A DNA stretch of 64,000 nt from Plesiomonas sp051652165 (GTDB taxonomy: Bacteria > Pseudomonadota > Gammaproteobacteria > Enterobacterales > CAMTGL01), in the NCBI RefSeq assembly GCF_051652165.1, contig NZ_JBOFTR010000016.1, positions 62,001-126,000 on the forward strand. The letters run 5' to 3'. The notes under the pieces are model-generated. The model did not search any database, had not been told where the DNA came from, and saw only the letters and a program-made list of their open reading frames with translations. The translations under genes and the position numbers were made by a program. Shown here in pieces: positions 1 through 9,240 of this stretch. Numbering within the stretch: the stretch's first letter is position 1; the number at the start of each line of letters is the position of its first letter.

Positions 1-191
1 AATGCACTGCGATCACGACGTGGAGATAGCTCTTTAATCTCTTCGCGGATGATGTCGTTACACAGATCGACACATTCATCGCAGATATACACCGATGGCC
101 CAGCAATCAGCTTGCGTACCTCATGTTGGCTTTTGCCGCAAAAGGAGCAATACAACAGTTTGCCAGAGCCATCTTTGCGCTTATCTGTCAT
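1..191 (-). CDS. clpX: ATP-dependent Clp protease ATP-binding subunit ClpX (N-terminal part)
   Basis: Only the first 63 or so codons are in the window; the gene runs off the left edge. ClpX is the AAA+ unfoldase that selects substrates and feeds them to ClpP. The visible part is its N-terminal zinc-binding domain: Cys15 and Cys18 (YCSFCGK) pair with a second Cys pair in the ICDECVDLC stretch. The start ATG at 191 begins MTDKRKDGSGKLLYC, as in enterobacterial ClpX. It lies 83 bp downstream of clpP on the same strand, so clpP-clpX is probably co-transcribed. The AAA+ module cannot be assessed. Confidence 0.95.
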   Translation of the reverse strand, partial: MTDKRKDGSGKLLYCSFCGKSQHEVRKLIAGPSVYICDECVDLCNDIIREEIKELSPRRDRSA

Positions 192-274
192 TCGTAAACC
201 TCTTATTAGGGCGCTGCCCTAGAACCTGATAAACCCTATGTTGAGTGTATATCAGTGTCTAGAATTTGCCGCTA

Positions 275-898
275 TTACTCGCGATGGCTGAGGGCTGCAT
301 CAACCAGACCATATTCGACTGCCTCTTGAGCAGACATGAAATTATCGCGGTCAGTATCGCGTTCGATTTTTTCTAATGGTTGACCCGTGTGGAATGCCAA
401 CGTTTCATTCAGTTTCAATTTTGTTTTCAAGATCTCTTGTGCATGAATCTGAATGTCAGAGGCTTGCCCCTGAAAACCACCTAAAGGTTGATGGATCATC
501 ACCCGGCCATTTGGTAAACAAAAGCGTTTACCCTTTTCACCACCCGCCAGTAAGAACGCACCCATTGAGCAGGCTTGCCCCATACATACGGTGCTGACAT
601 TAGGTTTGATAAATTGCATGGTGTCATAGATAGACATCCCTGCAGTGACTGAACCACCAGGTGAATTGATGTACAAATAGATATCTTTTTCAGGGTTTTC
701 TGACTCAAGGAACAACAGTTGAGCGACAATCAAATTCGCCATGTGATCCTCTACCTGCCCAGTTAAAAAGATGACACGCTCTTTTAACAGGCGGGAATAG
801 ATATCATAAGATCGCTCTCCACGTGATGTCTGTTCAACGACCATTGGCACCAAGGCCATACGCGTGGTGAAATCATCCTGTTTTGCGTTGTATGACAT
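275..898 (-). CDS. clpP: ATP-dependent Clp protease proteolytic subunit ClpP
   Basis: Serine protease that forms the barrel of ClpXP/ClpAP and degrades regulatory and damaged proteins in the cytosol. From the ATG at 898 the protein is 207 residues, the usual enterobacterial length. The catalytic triad is visible as Ser111 (QACSMGA), His136 (MIHQPLG) and Asp185 (DTDRDNF). The frame stays open upstream to 949, but the ATG at 898 has a strong GGGGAGA ribosome-binding site and matches the family start, so the extra 17 codons are rejected. It follows tig by about 100 bp, with a hairpin terminator in the gap, and precedes clpX. Confidence 0.97.
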   Translation of the reverse strand: MSYNAKQDDFTTRMALVPMVVEQTSRGERSYDIYSRLLKERVIFLTGQVEDHMANLIVAQLLFLESENPEKDIYLYINSPGGSVTAGMSIYDTMQFIKPNVSTVCMGQACSMGAFLLAGGEKGKRFCLPNGRVMIHQPLGGFQGQASDIQIHAQEILKTKLKLNETLAFHTGQPLEKIERDTDRDNFMSAQEAVEYGLVDAALSHRE

Positions 899-913
899 TG
901 TCTTCTCCCCAAT

Positions 914-949
914 AGAAAAATGGCCCGAGTGATGCTTCACCCGAGCCAT
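914..949 (-). terminator. Hairpin terminator between tig and clpP
   Basis: An 11-bp stem with two wobble pairs (GGCTCGGGTGA, 4-base loop, TCACTCGGGCC) is followed on the minus strand by ATTTTTC. It would end tig transcripts, fully or partly, just before the clpP ribosome-binding site. Confidence 0.65.
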
Positions 950-1001
950 AGATAGCAGAAGAGCCGGAATTAAGTCAAATACTTAGGTCGGCTCATAGCA
1001 C

Positions 1002-2306
1002 TTAGGCTGCCGGTGCTTGGTTCATCAGCTCATCAAAGGTCGCTGCTTTTTCAGTGACGTTTGCTTTTGCCAAAACCGCATCGATTGCTTGTTCTTCTAG
1101 AGCAACATTACGCATGTTGTTCATCAGTTCTTCATTTTTCGCGTAATATGCAACAACTTCAGAAGGATCTTCGTATGCAGATGCCATCTCTTCAATCAGT
1201 GCATTAACACGTACATCATCTGCTTTCATTTCGCTAGTTTTGATTACTTCACCTAGCAGCAGACCAATTTGTACTCGACGACGTGCTTGTTCTTCGAACA
1301 ACTCACGTGGCAGTTCAAACGCTTTATTACCTTGTGCGCCAAAACGCTGTGCTGCTTGCTGACGCAGTACGTCAATTTCGCCGTCAATCAGCGGAGTTGG
1401 AATATCAAACTCATTTGCCGCTAATAGACCATCAAGTACTTGAGTTTTCACGCGGTTTTTCACTGCAGTGCTCAGTTCACGGGTCATGTTTTTGCGAATT
1501 TCAGCTTTCAGGCCATCAATTGAACCATCAGCCACACCAAAACGCTGTACAAATTCAACAGTCAGCTCTGGCAGTTCACGCTCTTCAACTTGCTTTAATA
1601 CGATAGCAAACTGAGCCGCTTTACCCTTCAGGTTTTCTGCGTGATATTCTGCTGGGAAAGTCACATCGATGGTGAACTCTTCACCTGCTTTGTGGCCTAC
1701 GATACCCTCTTCAAAACCAGGGATCATACGGCCTTGGCCCATCGCCAGTGCAAAATCAGTTGCCTTACCGCCCTCGAACACTTCACCATCTACAGAGCCA
1801 GTGAAGTCAACAGTCACACGATCTTCAGCTTCTGCTGCACGATCAGTCGCTTTCCATGTTGCTTGTTGCTTACGCAGCACGTCAATCATGTTAGCTACAT
1901 CAGCATCAGTAACGTCAACAACAGGTTTTTCTACTGCAATTGTCTCCAGACCCTTTAGGGTGATTTCTGGATAGACTTCAAATGTTACAGCAAAAGAGAA
2001 ATCTTGACCTTCTACCATTTGATTTGGCATGAAGGTAGGAGCACCTGCTGGATTAATTTTTTCTTTAATAATAGCGTCAATGAAGTTACGTTGCATAACT
2101 TCACCGACAACATCTTGACGTACAGACTGGCCATAACGCTTAGTCACTAAGCTCATTGGCACTTTACCTTTACGGAAACCATCTACACGTACATTTTTAG
2201 CCATACGTTGCAGTTCGTTACGAACAGCAGTTTCAATAACATCAGCCGCTACGGTGATGGTCATGCGGCGCTCAAGGCCTTGAGTTGTCTCAACAGAAAC
2301 GTGCAT
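1002..2306 (-). CDS. tig: Trigger factor, ribosome-associated chaperone and prolyl isomerase
   Basis: Binds ribosomal protein L23 at the exit tunnel and shields nascent chains; it also has peptidyl-prolyl isomerase activity. The protein is 434 residues. The ribosome-binding signature GFRKGKVP is at residues 43-50. An FKBP-type PPIase domain lies at about 150-245 (EDRVTVDFTGS onward), followed by the alpha-helical C-terminal chaperone arms. The ATG at 2306 follows a GAGGT ribosome-binding site. The tig-clpP-clpX order is the standard one, but bolA, which precedes tig in E. coli, is not found upstream. Confidence 0.97.
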   Translation of the reverse strand: MHVSVETTQGLERRMTITVAADVIETAVRNELQRMAKNVRVDGFRKGKVPMSLVTKRYGQSVRQDVVGEVMQRNFIDAIIKEKINPAGAPTFMPNQMVEGQDFSFAVTFEVYPEITLKGLETIAVEKPVVDVTDADVANMIDVLRKQQATWKATDRAAEAEDRVTVDFTGSVDGEVFEGGKATDFALAMGQGRMIPGFEEGIVGHKAGEEFTIDVTFPAEYHAENLKGKAAQFAIVLKQVEERELPELTVEFVQRFGVADGSIDGLKAEIRKNMTRELSTAVKNRVKTQVLDGLLAANEFDIPTPLIDGEIDVLRQQAAQRFGAQGNKAFELPRELFEEQARRRVQIGLLLGEVIKTSEMKADDVRVNALIEEMASAYEDPSEVVAYYAKNEELMNNMRNVALEEQAIDAVLAKANVTEKAATFDELMNQAPAA

Positions 2307-2640
2307 CTTTTACCTCAAAAAAATCCTCAGTGCTCGGTATGACTTACGGTCTACTTTCGTAAAACACAAAAGTAGCACGCTCTATCAGTTACCGAACACA
2401 ACCGATATATTTCTGTTATCGGAATGTCCCGAGTACAGTATGGAAAAGTAGACGAGGCATTATAGCGATGGTATTAGGGTGAGTCGAGTTAACAGACGGT
2501 TCAAGGTGTGTTTGCGCTCAATTTTCCGACAACATTAGCGGGTTAAAGCGTATACAGAAGCATAGGCTAATTTGTTTGCATAAGAAATTGTATAATTATT
2601 AAGCCAATCACTACAAAATGCTTATGCTATTGGTGAATGA
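2307..2640. other. Intergenic region upstream of tig
   Basis: About 330 bp with no convincing gene on either strand. It must hold the tig promoter. There is no bolA remnant that I can recognise. Confidence 0.4.
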
Positions 2641-2683
2641 TAAAAAACAAAAGCTGCTCGGTATATTCACCATAGCAGCTTTT
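2641..2683 (-). terminator. Rho-independent terminator of the L,D-transpeptidase gene
   Basis: AAAAGCTGCT pairs with AGCAGCTTTT across a 15-base loop, and on the minus strand a run TTTTGTTTTTT follows. It is about 90 bp beyond the stop codon at 2771. Confidence 0.75.
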
Positions 2684-2770
2684 ATTCTTGTATCAGACGA
2701 TATGACCATAGTGAATCATTGTTGATCATAACCATCAATGACCCAGTGCTCTGATCATTTCATCAGGTTG

Positions 2771-3805
2771 TTATTGCTCTTGTTGCGGTTGCTCTTGTTG
2801 CGGTTGCTCTTGTTGCGGTTGCTCTTGTTGCGGTTGCTCTTGTTGCGGTTGCTCTTGTTGCGGTTGCTCTTGTTGTTCACTCAGAGCAGTGACATCTAGC
2901 GGCAAACCGGAACGACGTGCAATCTCTTTTTCTGCTACTACACTGTCTGTTTGTGGATTAGTGATAAAACTCTGCACTGCCGTGGTCAATGGAATTACCA
3001 TAGTTTGTGGCTCGTCATTGTCGTTTTGTGACAAAGGTTGATGCACTTCCATGTAATGCTTACCATCAGGCTCTATCGATACTTTAATCGGCTCGTTAAC
3101 AATTTGTACGCGTGTACCTACAGGGACTTTATCAAACAACGCTTCAATATCGTCAGGGCGTAAACGGATACATCCCGCACTTACACGCATGCCAATACCA
3201 AAGTTTGCGTTAGTACCATGAATGAGATATTCACCATTTCCTTTTGCTAAACGCAATGCAAAGAGCCCCATTGGGTTTTCAGGCCCTGCCGGTACAACGG
3301 CAGGCAGTGTAATACCTTGCGCTTCATACTCTTTACGGGTATTTGCAGTCGGTGTCCAGGTTGGATTCGCGCGTTTAGAGATGATTGTAGTCACCATCGT
3401 TGGGGTTGAACGGCCAACACGACCAATGCCGATAGGATAGACTTCTACTACATTACTGCCTTTGGGATAGTAATATAACCGTAGCTCGGCCAGATTAAGT
3501 ACGATACCTTCACGTGGTGTATCTGGTAGTAACATTGTTGTTGGTATGCGCAATACCATACCTGTTTGTGGTAGGAACGGATCGACTGTTGGGTTCGCTT
3601 CTAGCATGGCTATTAAACCAACCTGATAACGTGCGGCAATAGTCTCTAATGACTCGCCACTCCCTGGAACAGTATAAATCTCTTCAGTGCCGATTAAACG
3701 GCTACCCACAGGAGGGAGTGGATAGGATGCAGCCAATGCACGTGGCACGGCAGCCATTGCCAGCGCAGACACTAGCAAGCCAGCAAGTAGACGAACAGCT
3801 TTCAT
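2771..3805 (-). CDS. L,D-transpeptidase, ErfK/YbiS/YcfS/YnhG family, with LysM domain and QEQPQ-repeat tail
   Basis: Periplasmic enzyme expected to form 3-3 peptidoglycan cross-links or to attach Braun lipoprotein. Signal peptide at about residues 1-26; LysM-like peptidoglycan-binding segment at about 45-90; YkuD catalytic domain at about 100-225 with His196 and Cys212 in the HGTN...SAGCIRL motif. The last 37 or so residues are QQEQP repeats, which typical family members lack. The ATG at 3805 has a GGGG ribosome-binding site; an in-frame TTG at 3817 overlaps that site and is rejected. Length 344 residues. Which paralogue it is (ErfK, YbiS, YcfS or YnhG type) cannot be settled by eye. Confidence 0.88.
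   Translation of the reverse strand: MKAVRLLAGLLVSALAMAAVPRALAASYPLPPVGSRLIGTEEIYTVPGSGESLETIAARYQVGLIAMLEANPTVDPFLPQTGMVLRIPTTMLLPDTPREGIVLNLAELRLYYYPKGSNVVEVYPIGIGRVGRSTPTMVTTIISKRANPTWTPTANTRKEYEAQGITLPAVVPAGPENPMGLFALRLAKGNGEYLIHGTNANFGIGMRVSAGCIRLRPDDIEALFDKVPVGTRVQIVNEPIKVSIEPDGKHYMEVHQPLSQNDNDEPQTMVIPLTTAVQSFITNPQTDSVVAEKEIARRSGLPLDVTALSEQQEQPQQEQPQQEQPQQEQPQQEQPQQEQPQQEQ
2774..2876 (-). repeat. 15-bp in-frame tandem repeat encoding QEQPQ units
   Basis: Six full copies plus a partial copy of the 15-mer TTGCTCTTGTTGCGG (plus strand), head to tail and essentially identical. They encode the Gln/Glu/Pro tail of the transpeptidase up to its stop codon. The unit is a multiple of three, so copy-number change alters tail length without changing frame. 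Confidence 0.95.
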
Positions 3806-4352
3806 TAATGACCCCAAAAGAGCATAGATTCATTCTTTTATTCCGATCATAGTGATGCGGTAATTTAAGAATGCTAGTACGAAATAGACAATGACAGTAA
3901 TATAACTGCCAGAACAAAATGACTAAAAAAACACATTGTGTACCGAATATGGTCACTTCAAGCACTATATTAAATAATGTATTCAGCTAACAATAAACTT
4001 TTTTATATAAAAAACCCTTACTGTGAGATGAATACCCTATTTTTGCAATACACTTCGTAAAACATTAAAAAAACGAAGGAGAGGTACTCTGCAAAATGTC
4101 GGTTTCTTTTCAGATAGTGTGATTTCAGAGGTCTATGAGAGCGTGGTTCAGATAAGCAAACCAATAAAAAGAGGGCTAATAAATATATCAGCCCTCTTTA
4201 TCAGCCTACTCTTCTCTTATTTATAAGGCTCATTGTTATAATTTTAATGTGATTACATTAAACGGTTGTACCGCTTATTGCGCTTTTTTATGTTGATTTT
4301 TTAGTCATCACTGACTCTTCACACATAAAACAGACCTATCCCGATAACAACA
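3806..4352. other. Intergenic region between the transpeptidase and symporter genes
   Basis: About 545 bp of AT-rich DNA. It should contain the promoter of the transpeptidase gene and the terminator of the symporter gene (4166-4202). A plus-strand AAGGAGAGG followed by an 8-codon open frame (ATG at 4095) is present but is too short to call. Confidence 0.35.
4166..4202 (-). terminator. Terminator of the dicarboxylate/amino acid symporter gene
   Basis: AAAGAGGGCT and AGCCCTCTTT form a 10-bp stem, with a TTTTTATT tail on the minus strand. It lies 150 bp downstream of the stop codon at 4353 and would also work weakly in the other direction. Confidence 0.7.
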
Positions 4353-5543
4353 TTACACTGTTTTATCTGCTGTAATAGGTGTTTCTTCTGTGATAATACC
4401 CGTATTCTCTGCAATTTTGTCAACACACATGGCTAATGCACCATCACCTGTCACATTACATGCAGTACCAAAGCCATCTTGTGCTAAATGTAACGCAATT
4501 TGTAGCCCTAACATCGCCTCACTAAAGCCTAACATAGTGCCAAGCAACCCTAGAGCTGCCATGACTGCGCCACCAGGTGCACCGGGTGCGGCCACCATAG
4601 TAATACCTAACATCATGATAAATGGTAGCATTTCAGTAAAGCTTGGAATTTGAGCATGGCCATTCATTAACATAACTGCACATGCAACTGTTACAATACT
4701 GATTGCAGATCCTGCCATGTGAATATTGGCACACAGTGGTACAACAAAGTTAGAGATACTTTTACTTGCACCACACACTTGGGCCTGACGCAGTGTAACT
4801 GGTAGTGTTGCTGCAGATGACATGGTGCCCAGTGCAGTAAAGTATGCCGGCATCATGGTTTTAAGTAGGGTTAACGGTGAACGCTTCACGATTGCAGCAG
4901 TAGTAATAAACTGGAATGTCAGCCATAACCAGTGCAACACAACCACCAGCACCAAGACCAGACTGAAGGTTTTCAGGGTAGCAAACACTGTTCCCTGTAC
5001 GGTCATATCCGCAAATACGCCGGCAATATAGAATGGCAGTGCGGGGATCATAAATTTGCTCAGCAGCAGTTCGATAATATCACGACCTTGATCGCTCAAC
5101 TTTTTCATCTCAGCACTGCCAGTAGCAACAATGCCCAGACCAAAAACAAAAGCCAATACCAATGCACTCATCACGCCCATGACCGGTGGAATTTGCAATG
5201 TCATCAGCGGCTCTAATTTGCGTACCGATTCGGCCAGTTGCCCAGCATGGCTTAATAGCGTAGGCATGACTTCTACTGAAGCCAGATAAGCAAGAAAACC
5301 TGCACCGACTGTAGAGGCATAAGCAAGCCCAACCGTTTTACCCAATAGTTTGCCTGAGTTTTTTGGCAAGCTGGCAATGCCACTAGTGACAAAAAATAGA
5401 ATTAGTAATGGTATGGTGAAGCCAATCATTTGACTAATCAGTACTTTAGCAGTGATCAGTACTCGAATTAAAATGTCTGGTGCAAAAAGACCACATAAAA
5501 CACCAAAAGCAATGCCTGCCAGCAGGCGCAAAATTAATTTCAT
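4353..5543 (-). CDS. Dicarboxylate/amino acid:cation symporter (DAACS family)
   Basis: Inner-membrane secondary transporter of the GltP/DctA/SstT superfamily, importing a dicarboxylate or amino acid with Na+ or H+. The 396-residue protein is hydrophobic throughout, with several predicted membrane helices. It carries the family's serine-rich re-entrant hairpin motif (MSSAATLPVT, about residue 245) and the downstream NIHMAGSAIS segment. The ATG at 5543 follows GAGAGGGAA. It stands alone between its own terminator and that of gsk. The substrate cannot be assigned from sequence; a glutamate, serine/threonine or dicarboxylate substrate are all possible. Confidence 0.85.
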   Translation of the reverse strand: MKLILRLLAGIAFGVLCGLFAPDILIRVLITAKVLISQMIGFTIPLLILFFVTSGIASLPKNSGKLLGKTVGLAYASTVGAGFLAYLASVEVMPTLLSHAGQLAESVRKLEPLMTLQIPPVMGVMSALVLAFVFGLGIVATGSAEMKKLSDQGRDIIELLLSKFMIPALPFYIAGVFADMTVQGTVFATLKTFSLVLVLVVVLHWLWLTFQFITTAAIVKRSPLTLLKTMMPAYFTALGTMSSAATLPVTLRQAQVCGASKSISNFVVPLCANIHMAGSAISIVTVACAVMLMNGHAQIPSFTEMLPFIMMLGITMVAAPGAPGGAVMAALGLLGTMLGFSEAMLGLQIALHLAQDGFGTACNVTGDGALAMCVDKIAENTGIITEETPITADKTV

Positions 5544-5708
5544 CGTTCCCTCTCTTAATTACATCATTGGGGGGCATCTTGATTACGGCGGCATATTTAA
5601 CATGCAAATATCAGATAATCCGCTTTAAATAGCTAAAAATATCGCCTTAGTCATAAAAAATATGGCATATCAACGAGTGGTAACGTTTCAGCTCTATATT
5701 TTAGCTCG

Positions 5709-5740
5709 TAAAAAAAGCCGGCAGTTCCCTGTCGGCTTAA
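5709..5740 (-). terminator. Terminator of gsk
   Basis: AAGCCGACAG pairs with CTGCCGGCTT across a 4-base loop, followed on the minus strand by a T7 run. It is 25 bp past the gsk stop codon. Confidence 0.85.
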
Positions 5741-5763
5741 TGGACATTCTGTATCAAAAAAGG

Positions 5764-7074
5764 TTATCGTTCCCAATAAGACTCTTCTAGGCTGTCCTCA
5801 CGCTCTGGTAGGCCGCGCGTTAAACGCGGAGAGTGCTGATTTAATACCTGATAACTGACGCGATTAGCGTACTTACAGACCTGCGCAAGTGAAGAGTATG
5901 TCATAAATGTACAAGCATGTTTGCTAGAGTTCGGCACATTGCTGCGGTGATAGTGGTTAGCTGCCATATCGTGCAAAATGGCTGACAGTGCACCATCTCC
6001 AGCACCGTTAGTGTTCATGATTTTTTCAGGCCCACCCATATACGGGCTAATGTGCGAGTAAATACGCTTTGGTGTTACACAAGCTGCACGATGCATTGGG
6101 CGGCTAAACTCATGCAGATTAAATTCAGGAATAACCCCTGGCAGCAATGGGTGTTGTGTCTGACGTAGTGTACTCTCATCTGTATAACCTGCCATATACA
6201 GACCTACTGGCCCAGCAGTACAAAGTACCAAATCAACCCAATCTAATGCTTTATCTGAAGCCGCTAACGGGTCTTCAATGCCCGTTAATGCTGCCGCTTC
6301 CTCTTCGTTCATCGCAACCATCGAAATATTTTCTTTGAGGAAATCACGCCACCATTGCGGGTTTTCTTCAATTAAAATCTTCGTTCCCAGTGTCAACACC
6401 ACAGGCACATGATGTTTTTTTGCATATTCAATAGCACGCAAAGTCGCTTCTGACATCGGCTCACCGGGTTTACAGCGCAATAAGTATGAGGTTAGCACTA
6501 GAGCTGAAGCGCCGGCTACAACATCCTCTGGGATACTATCAGGACGCAGTTGATCCATACAACCTGGGCTGATAGCAAATGTGCGCTCACCGTTTTCAGA
6601 AATCAGTGCAAAACAACGCCCAATAGGGCCATCTACCGGTTGCAGATAATCTAGATCCAACCGACTAGAGGTATTACACAAATAACGGTAAGCATAACCA
6701 CCAATTTCAATACGGCTACACATCACACCTAACATAATCGACTTATCATCAGCCAATACGGAGTAATTGTGCAAAGTATTACCAATTGTTCCACCTGCAA
6801 ACTCGTGTGTAATTAGATTACGGTCTTTTAATTCACAATAGAGTGCTTCTGCAACAGTATCTTCAATAACTGAAGAGTGCCCTTTACTTAGGCCATAACG
6901 CGATAAAAAGTCTTCATCAACACGAGCTTCAATATCCACTAGTGTTTGATCAATACCAACCACATATGCGGTACTGACTTCACTCTCTGCTGCACGCATT
7001 TGATTAATCAGTAAAGGATCACGTGCACTGACAGGAAAATAGTGTTTTGATTTACGTTGGCCAGGAAATTTCAT
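5764..7074 (-). CDS. gsk: Inosine/guanosine kinase
   Basis: Phosphorylates guanosine and inosine to GMP and IMP in purine salvage. The 436-residue protein belongs to the PfkB/ribokinase family. The C-terminal signature NTNGAGDGALSAILHD carries the catalytic Asp and the anion hole, and there is an N-terminal GGTIGNTLHN sugar-binding segment. Length matches E. coli Gsk (434). It lies 95 bp downstream of hemH on the same strand with no terminator between them, so the two may share a transcript. E. coli has aes between hemH and gsk; here it is absent. Confidence 0.95.
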   Translation of the reverse strand: MKFPGQRKSKHYFPVSARDPLLINQMRAAESEVSTAYVVGIDQTLVDIEARVDEDFLSRYGLSKGHSSVIEDTVAEALYCELKDRNLITHEFAGGTIGNTLHNYSVLADDKSIMLGVMCSRIEIGGYAYRYLCNTSSRLDLDYLQPVDGPIGRCFALISENGERTFAISPGCMDQLRPDSIPEDVVAGASALVLTSYLLRCKPGEPMSEATLRAIEYAKKHHVPVVLTLGTKILIEENPQWWRDFLKENISMVAMNEEEAAALTGIEDPLAASDKALDWVDLVLCTAGPVGLYMAGYTDESTLRQTQHPLLPGVIPEFNLHEFSRPMHRAACVTPKRIYSHISPYMGGPEKIMNTNGAGDGALSAILHDMAANHYHRSNVPNSSKHACTFMTYSSLAQVCKYANRVSYQVLNQHSPRLTRGLPEREDSLEESYWER

Positions 7075-7169
7075 CGTTCAAATCCAGAAAAGGCGATGGA
7101 CAATCAGCGTATATCATGGATTCTATCACAAAATAGTGTAAACAGAATTAATCCTAATGCACTAATCTG

Positions 7170-8147
7170 CTACCAACTTCTTATTTCATCGAGCACTAGC
7201 GCCCTTAACAAAACAATGTGTTCTGGATCTGCATTCAGGGCTGAAACATACGTAAATTCTTGTCCCCCTGCTTGCAAAAACACCTCTCTATTTTGTTCAT
7301 TAATCTCTTCAAGTGTTTCTAGGCAATCAACAGAAAATGCCGGACACACAACACCGAGTGTCTTAATGCCCTGTTTAGGCAGTGCTTTAAGCGTATGATC
7401 GGTATAGGGTTGCAACCAGACTTCACGTCCAAACCGTGATTGATAAGTGTGCAAATATTGTTCTTCTGTCAACCCTAATGCTTGTGCCACTCGCTCAGTA
7501 GTAATCTGACATTGGGTTGCATACTGATCGCCCTCATCCACATACCGTTGTGGAATACCGTGATACGAAAAGATCAGTTTATCCGGTAATTCTGGTAGAT
7601 GTTGGCGAATACTTTTTACCAATGCCGCAATGTAGAGCGGATGATCATGGTAATCATGAATAAAACGGATGGCCGGTATAGTGCGGTGACTTTTTAGTGC
7701 TTTTGTCAAACCATCCCACACTGCGGCAGTGGTAGAGCTCGAATATTGTGGAAACAGTGGCAATACCACAAGGTTCGTGACCCCTTTTGATTGCAACTGA
7801 TCAAGTGCTTGCGACAATGAAGGGTTGCCGTAGGTCATTGCCAGTTCAACCGGAATATCATGCCCTTGTTGCTGTAACTGAGAGTACAACGCTTGCTGCT
7901 GTTGGCGAGAAAATGCCAGCAAAGGTGAACCGTCATCACGCCACACCGATTGATACAACTTTGCCACTCGTGGCACTCGAATTGGCAATATTACCCCATG
8001 CAATAGCGGACACCAGAGCCAACGGTTTAGATCAACAACACGCTTATCATGCAAAAACTCACCCAAGTAGCGTTTGACGGCAGAAGGCGTTGGCGCATCA
8101 GGAGTGCCTAAATTAACTAACAACACACCATACTGTTTCTGAGCCAT
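7170..8147 (-). CDS. hemH: Ferrochelatase
   Basis: Last step of haem synthesis: inserts Fe2+ into protoporphyrin IX at the cytoplasmic membrane. The 325-residue protein has the N-terminal GVLLVNLGTPDAP signature, the metal-binding/catalytic His196 in FSYHGIP, and the acidic CPAFSVDCLETLEEI segment with Glu277 and Glu280. The ATG at 8147 follows AAGGAGAG. It is preceded by adk and its terminator, so it probably has its own promoter in the 170-bp gap. Confidence 0.96.
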   Translation of the reverse strand: MAQKQYGVLLVNLGTPDAPTPSAVKRYLGEFLHDKRVVDLNRWLWCPLLHGVILPIRVPRVAKLYQSVWRDDGSPLLAFSRQQQQALYSQLQQQGHDIPVELAMTYGNPSLSQALDQLQSKGVTNLVVLPLFPQYSSSTTAAVWDGLTKALKSHRTIPAIRFIHDYHDHPLYIAALVKSIRQHLPELPDKLIFSYHGIPQRYVDEGDQYATQCQITTERVAQALGLTEEQYLHTYQSRFGREVWLQPYTDHTLKALPKQGIKTLGVVCPAFSVDCLETLEEINEQNREVFLQAGGQEFTYVSALNADPEHIVLLRALVLDEIRSW

Positions 8148-8263
8148 TAATCACTCTCCTTATGCTAAAAATAGAGGTTATATCTCTCTTACCGTACAAT
8201 AATAAATTACCCAATGTGGGTAAGCGCCCTGTTATGCCATACAAACTGAGTCATCTTCACAAG

Positions 8264-8294
8264 ATAAAAAAGGTGGCCTAGCCACCTTTTTTAT
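8264..8294 (-). terminator. Terminator of adk
   Basis: AGGTGGC and GCCACCT form a perfect stem flanked by A and T runs, so it can work in both directions. It lies 20 bp past the adk stop codon. Confidence 0.85.
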
Positions 8295-8315
8295 CTTTGT
8301 ATTGTACAGTGAACA

Positions 8316-8960
8316 TTAACCTAAAATAGTAGTTAACTCTTGGCTGATGGTATCAACGTTACGTGTACCGTCTAATTTGAAGTAACGGGTCTGACCAGCA
8401 TCAGCTTCTTTATTGTAGTAAGCCACCAGAGGTTCAGTTTGGTCATGATAGATGGCTAAACGCTTACGTACGGTTTCAGCTTCGTCATCCACACGAATAA
8501 TCAGATCTTCACCGCTCACATCATCTTTACCTTCCACTTTTGGCGGATTGTATACAACGTGGTAAACACGGCCTGATGCTGGGTGTACACGACGGCCACT
8601 CATGCGATCAACAATAACTTGATCAGGCACATCAAATTCCAGTACGAAATCAACCGCAATACCGGCCTCTTTCATTGCATCCGCTTGTGGAATAGTGCGG
8701 GGAAAACCATCAAGCAAGAAACCGTTACGGCAATCTTCTTGTGCTACACGCTCTTTAACCAAAGAGATAATCAGCGCATCAGTCACTAATTGGCCAGCAT
8801 CCATGATTGCTTTCGCTTGTAAACCCAGCTCGGTTCCAGCTTTTACTGCAGCACGCAGCATATCACCCGTTGAAATTTGCGGGATTCCGTATTTCTCCAT
8901 GATGAACTGCGCTTGAGTGCCTTTACCTGCACCCGGAGCACCGAGCAGAATAATACGCAT
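8316..8960 (-). CDS. adk: Adenylate kinase
   Basis: Interconverts ATP + AMP and 2 ADP in the cytosol. 214 residues, identical in length to E. coli Adk. P-loop GAPGAGKGTQ at residues 8-17; AMP-binding segment around STGDMLR; LID domain at about 122-159 (GRRVHPASGRVYH), with no zinc-binding cysteines, as in other gram-negative enzymes. The LID arginines and DDEAETVRKRL helix are present. It sits between htpG and hemH, as in E. coli. Confidence 0.97.
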   Translation of the reverse strand: MRIILLGAPGAGKGTQAQFIMEKYGIPQISTGDMLRAAVKAGTELGLQAKAIMDAGQLVTDALIISLVKERVAQEDCRNGFLLDGFPRTIPQADAMKEAGIAVDFVLEFDVPDQVIVDRMSGRRVHPASGRVYHVVYNPPKVEGKDDVSGEDLIIRVDDEAETVRKRLAIYHDQTEPLVAYYNKEADAGQTRYFKLDGTRNVDTISQELTTILG

Positions 8961-9123
8961 AGATGATTCCTCTTTTTAAAATTCACTATAATAATGAAAG
9001 ATATAATTTTTTAGGATTAAACCATAACACTGACTGAGCGCCAAACTCAAGAACCGCCTCTGTCATCACAGCCCTTACTCTAATAAAGACCAAATAATGT
9101 TGGATATTTACGCAATAAATACA

Positions 9124-9160
9124 AAATAAAACGCCGCCTGTACAAAGACAAGCGGCGTTA
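9124..9160 (-). terminator. Terminator of htpG
   Basis: AACGCCGC and GCGGCGTT form the stem; on the minus strand it is followed by TTTTATTTTGT. It lies about 80 bp past the htpG stop codon. Confidence 0.8.
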
Positions 9161-9240
9161 ATACGGTGGCTAAATTTGATACATATCAGGTCTCTGTTAT
9201 GCTTTTATACCACGGATACGGCTTGATGCTGCTTAGTGCA

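Noticed and set aside
2307..2640. A search for bolA upstream of tig, as in E. coli
   Set aside because: No frame in this gap resembles BolA.
4080..4125. AAGGAGAGG followed by an 8-codon open frame on the plus strand
   Set aside because: Too short to support and no downstream gene on that strand to regulate; kept only as a note on the intergenic region.
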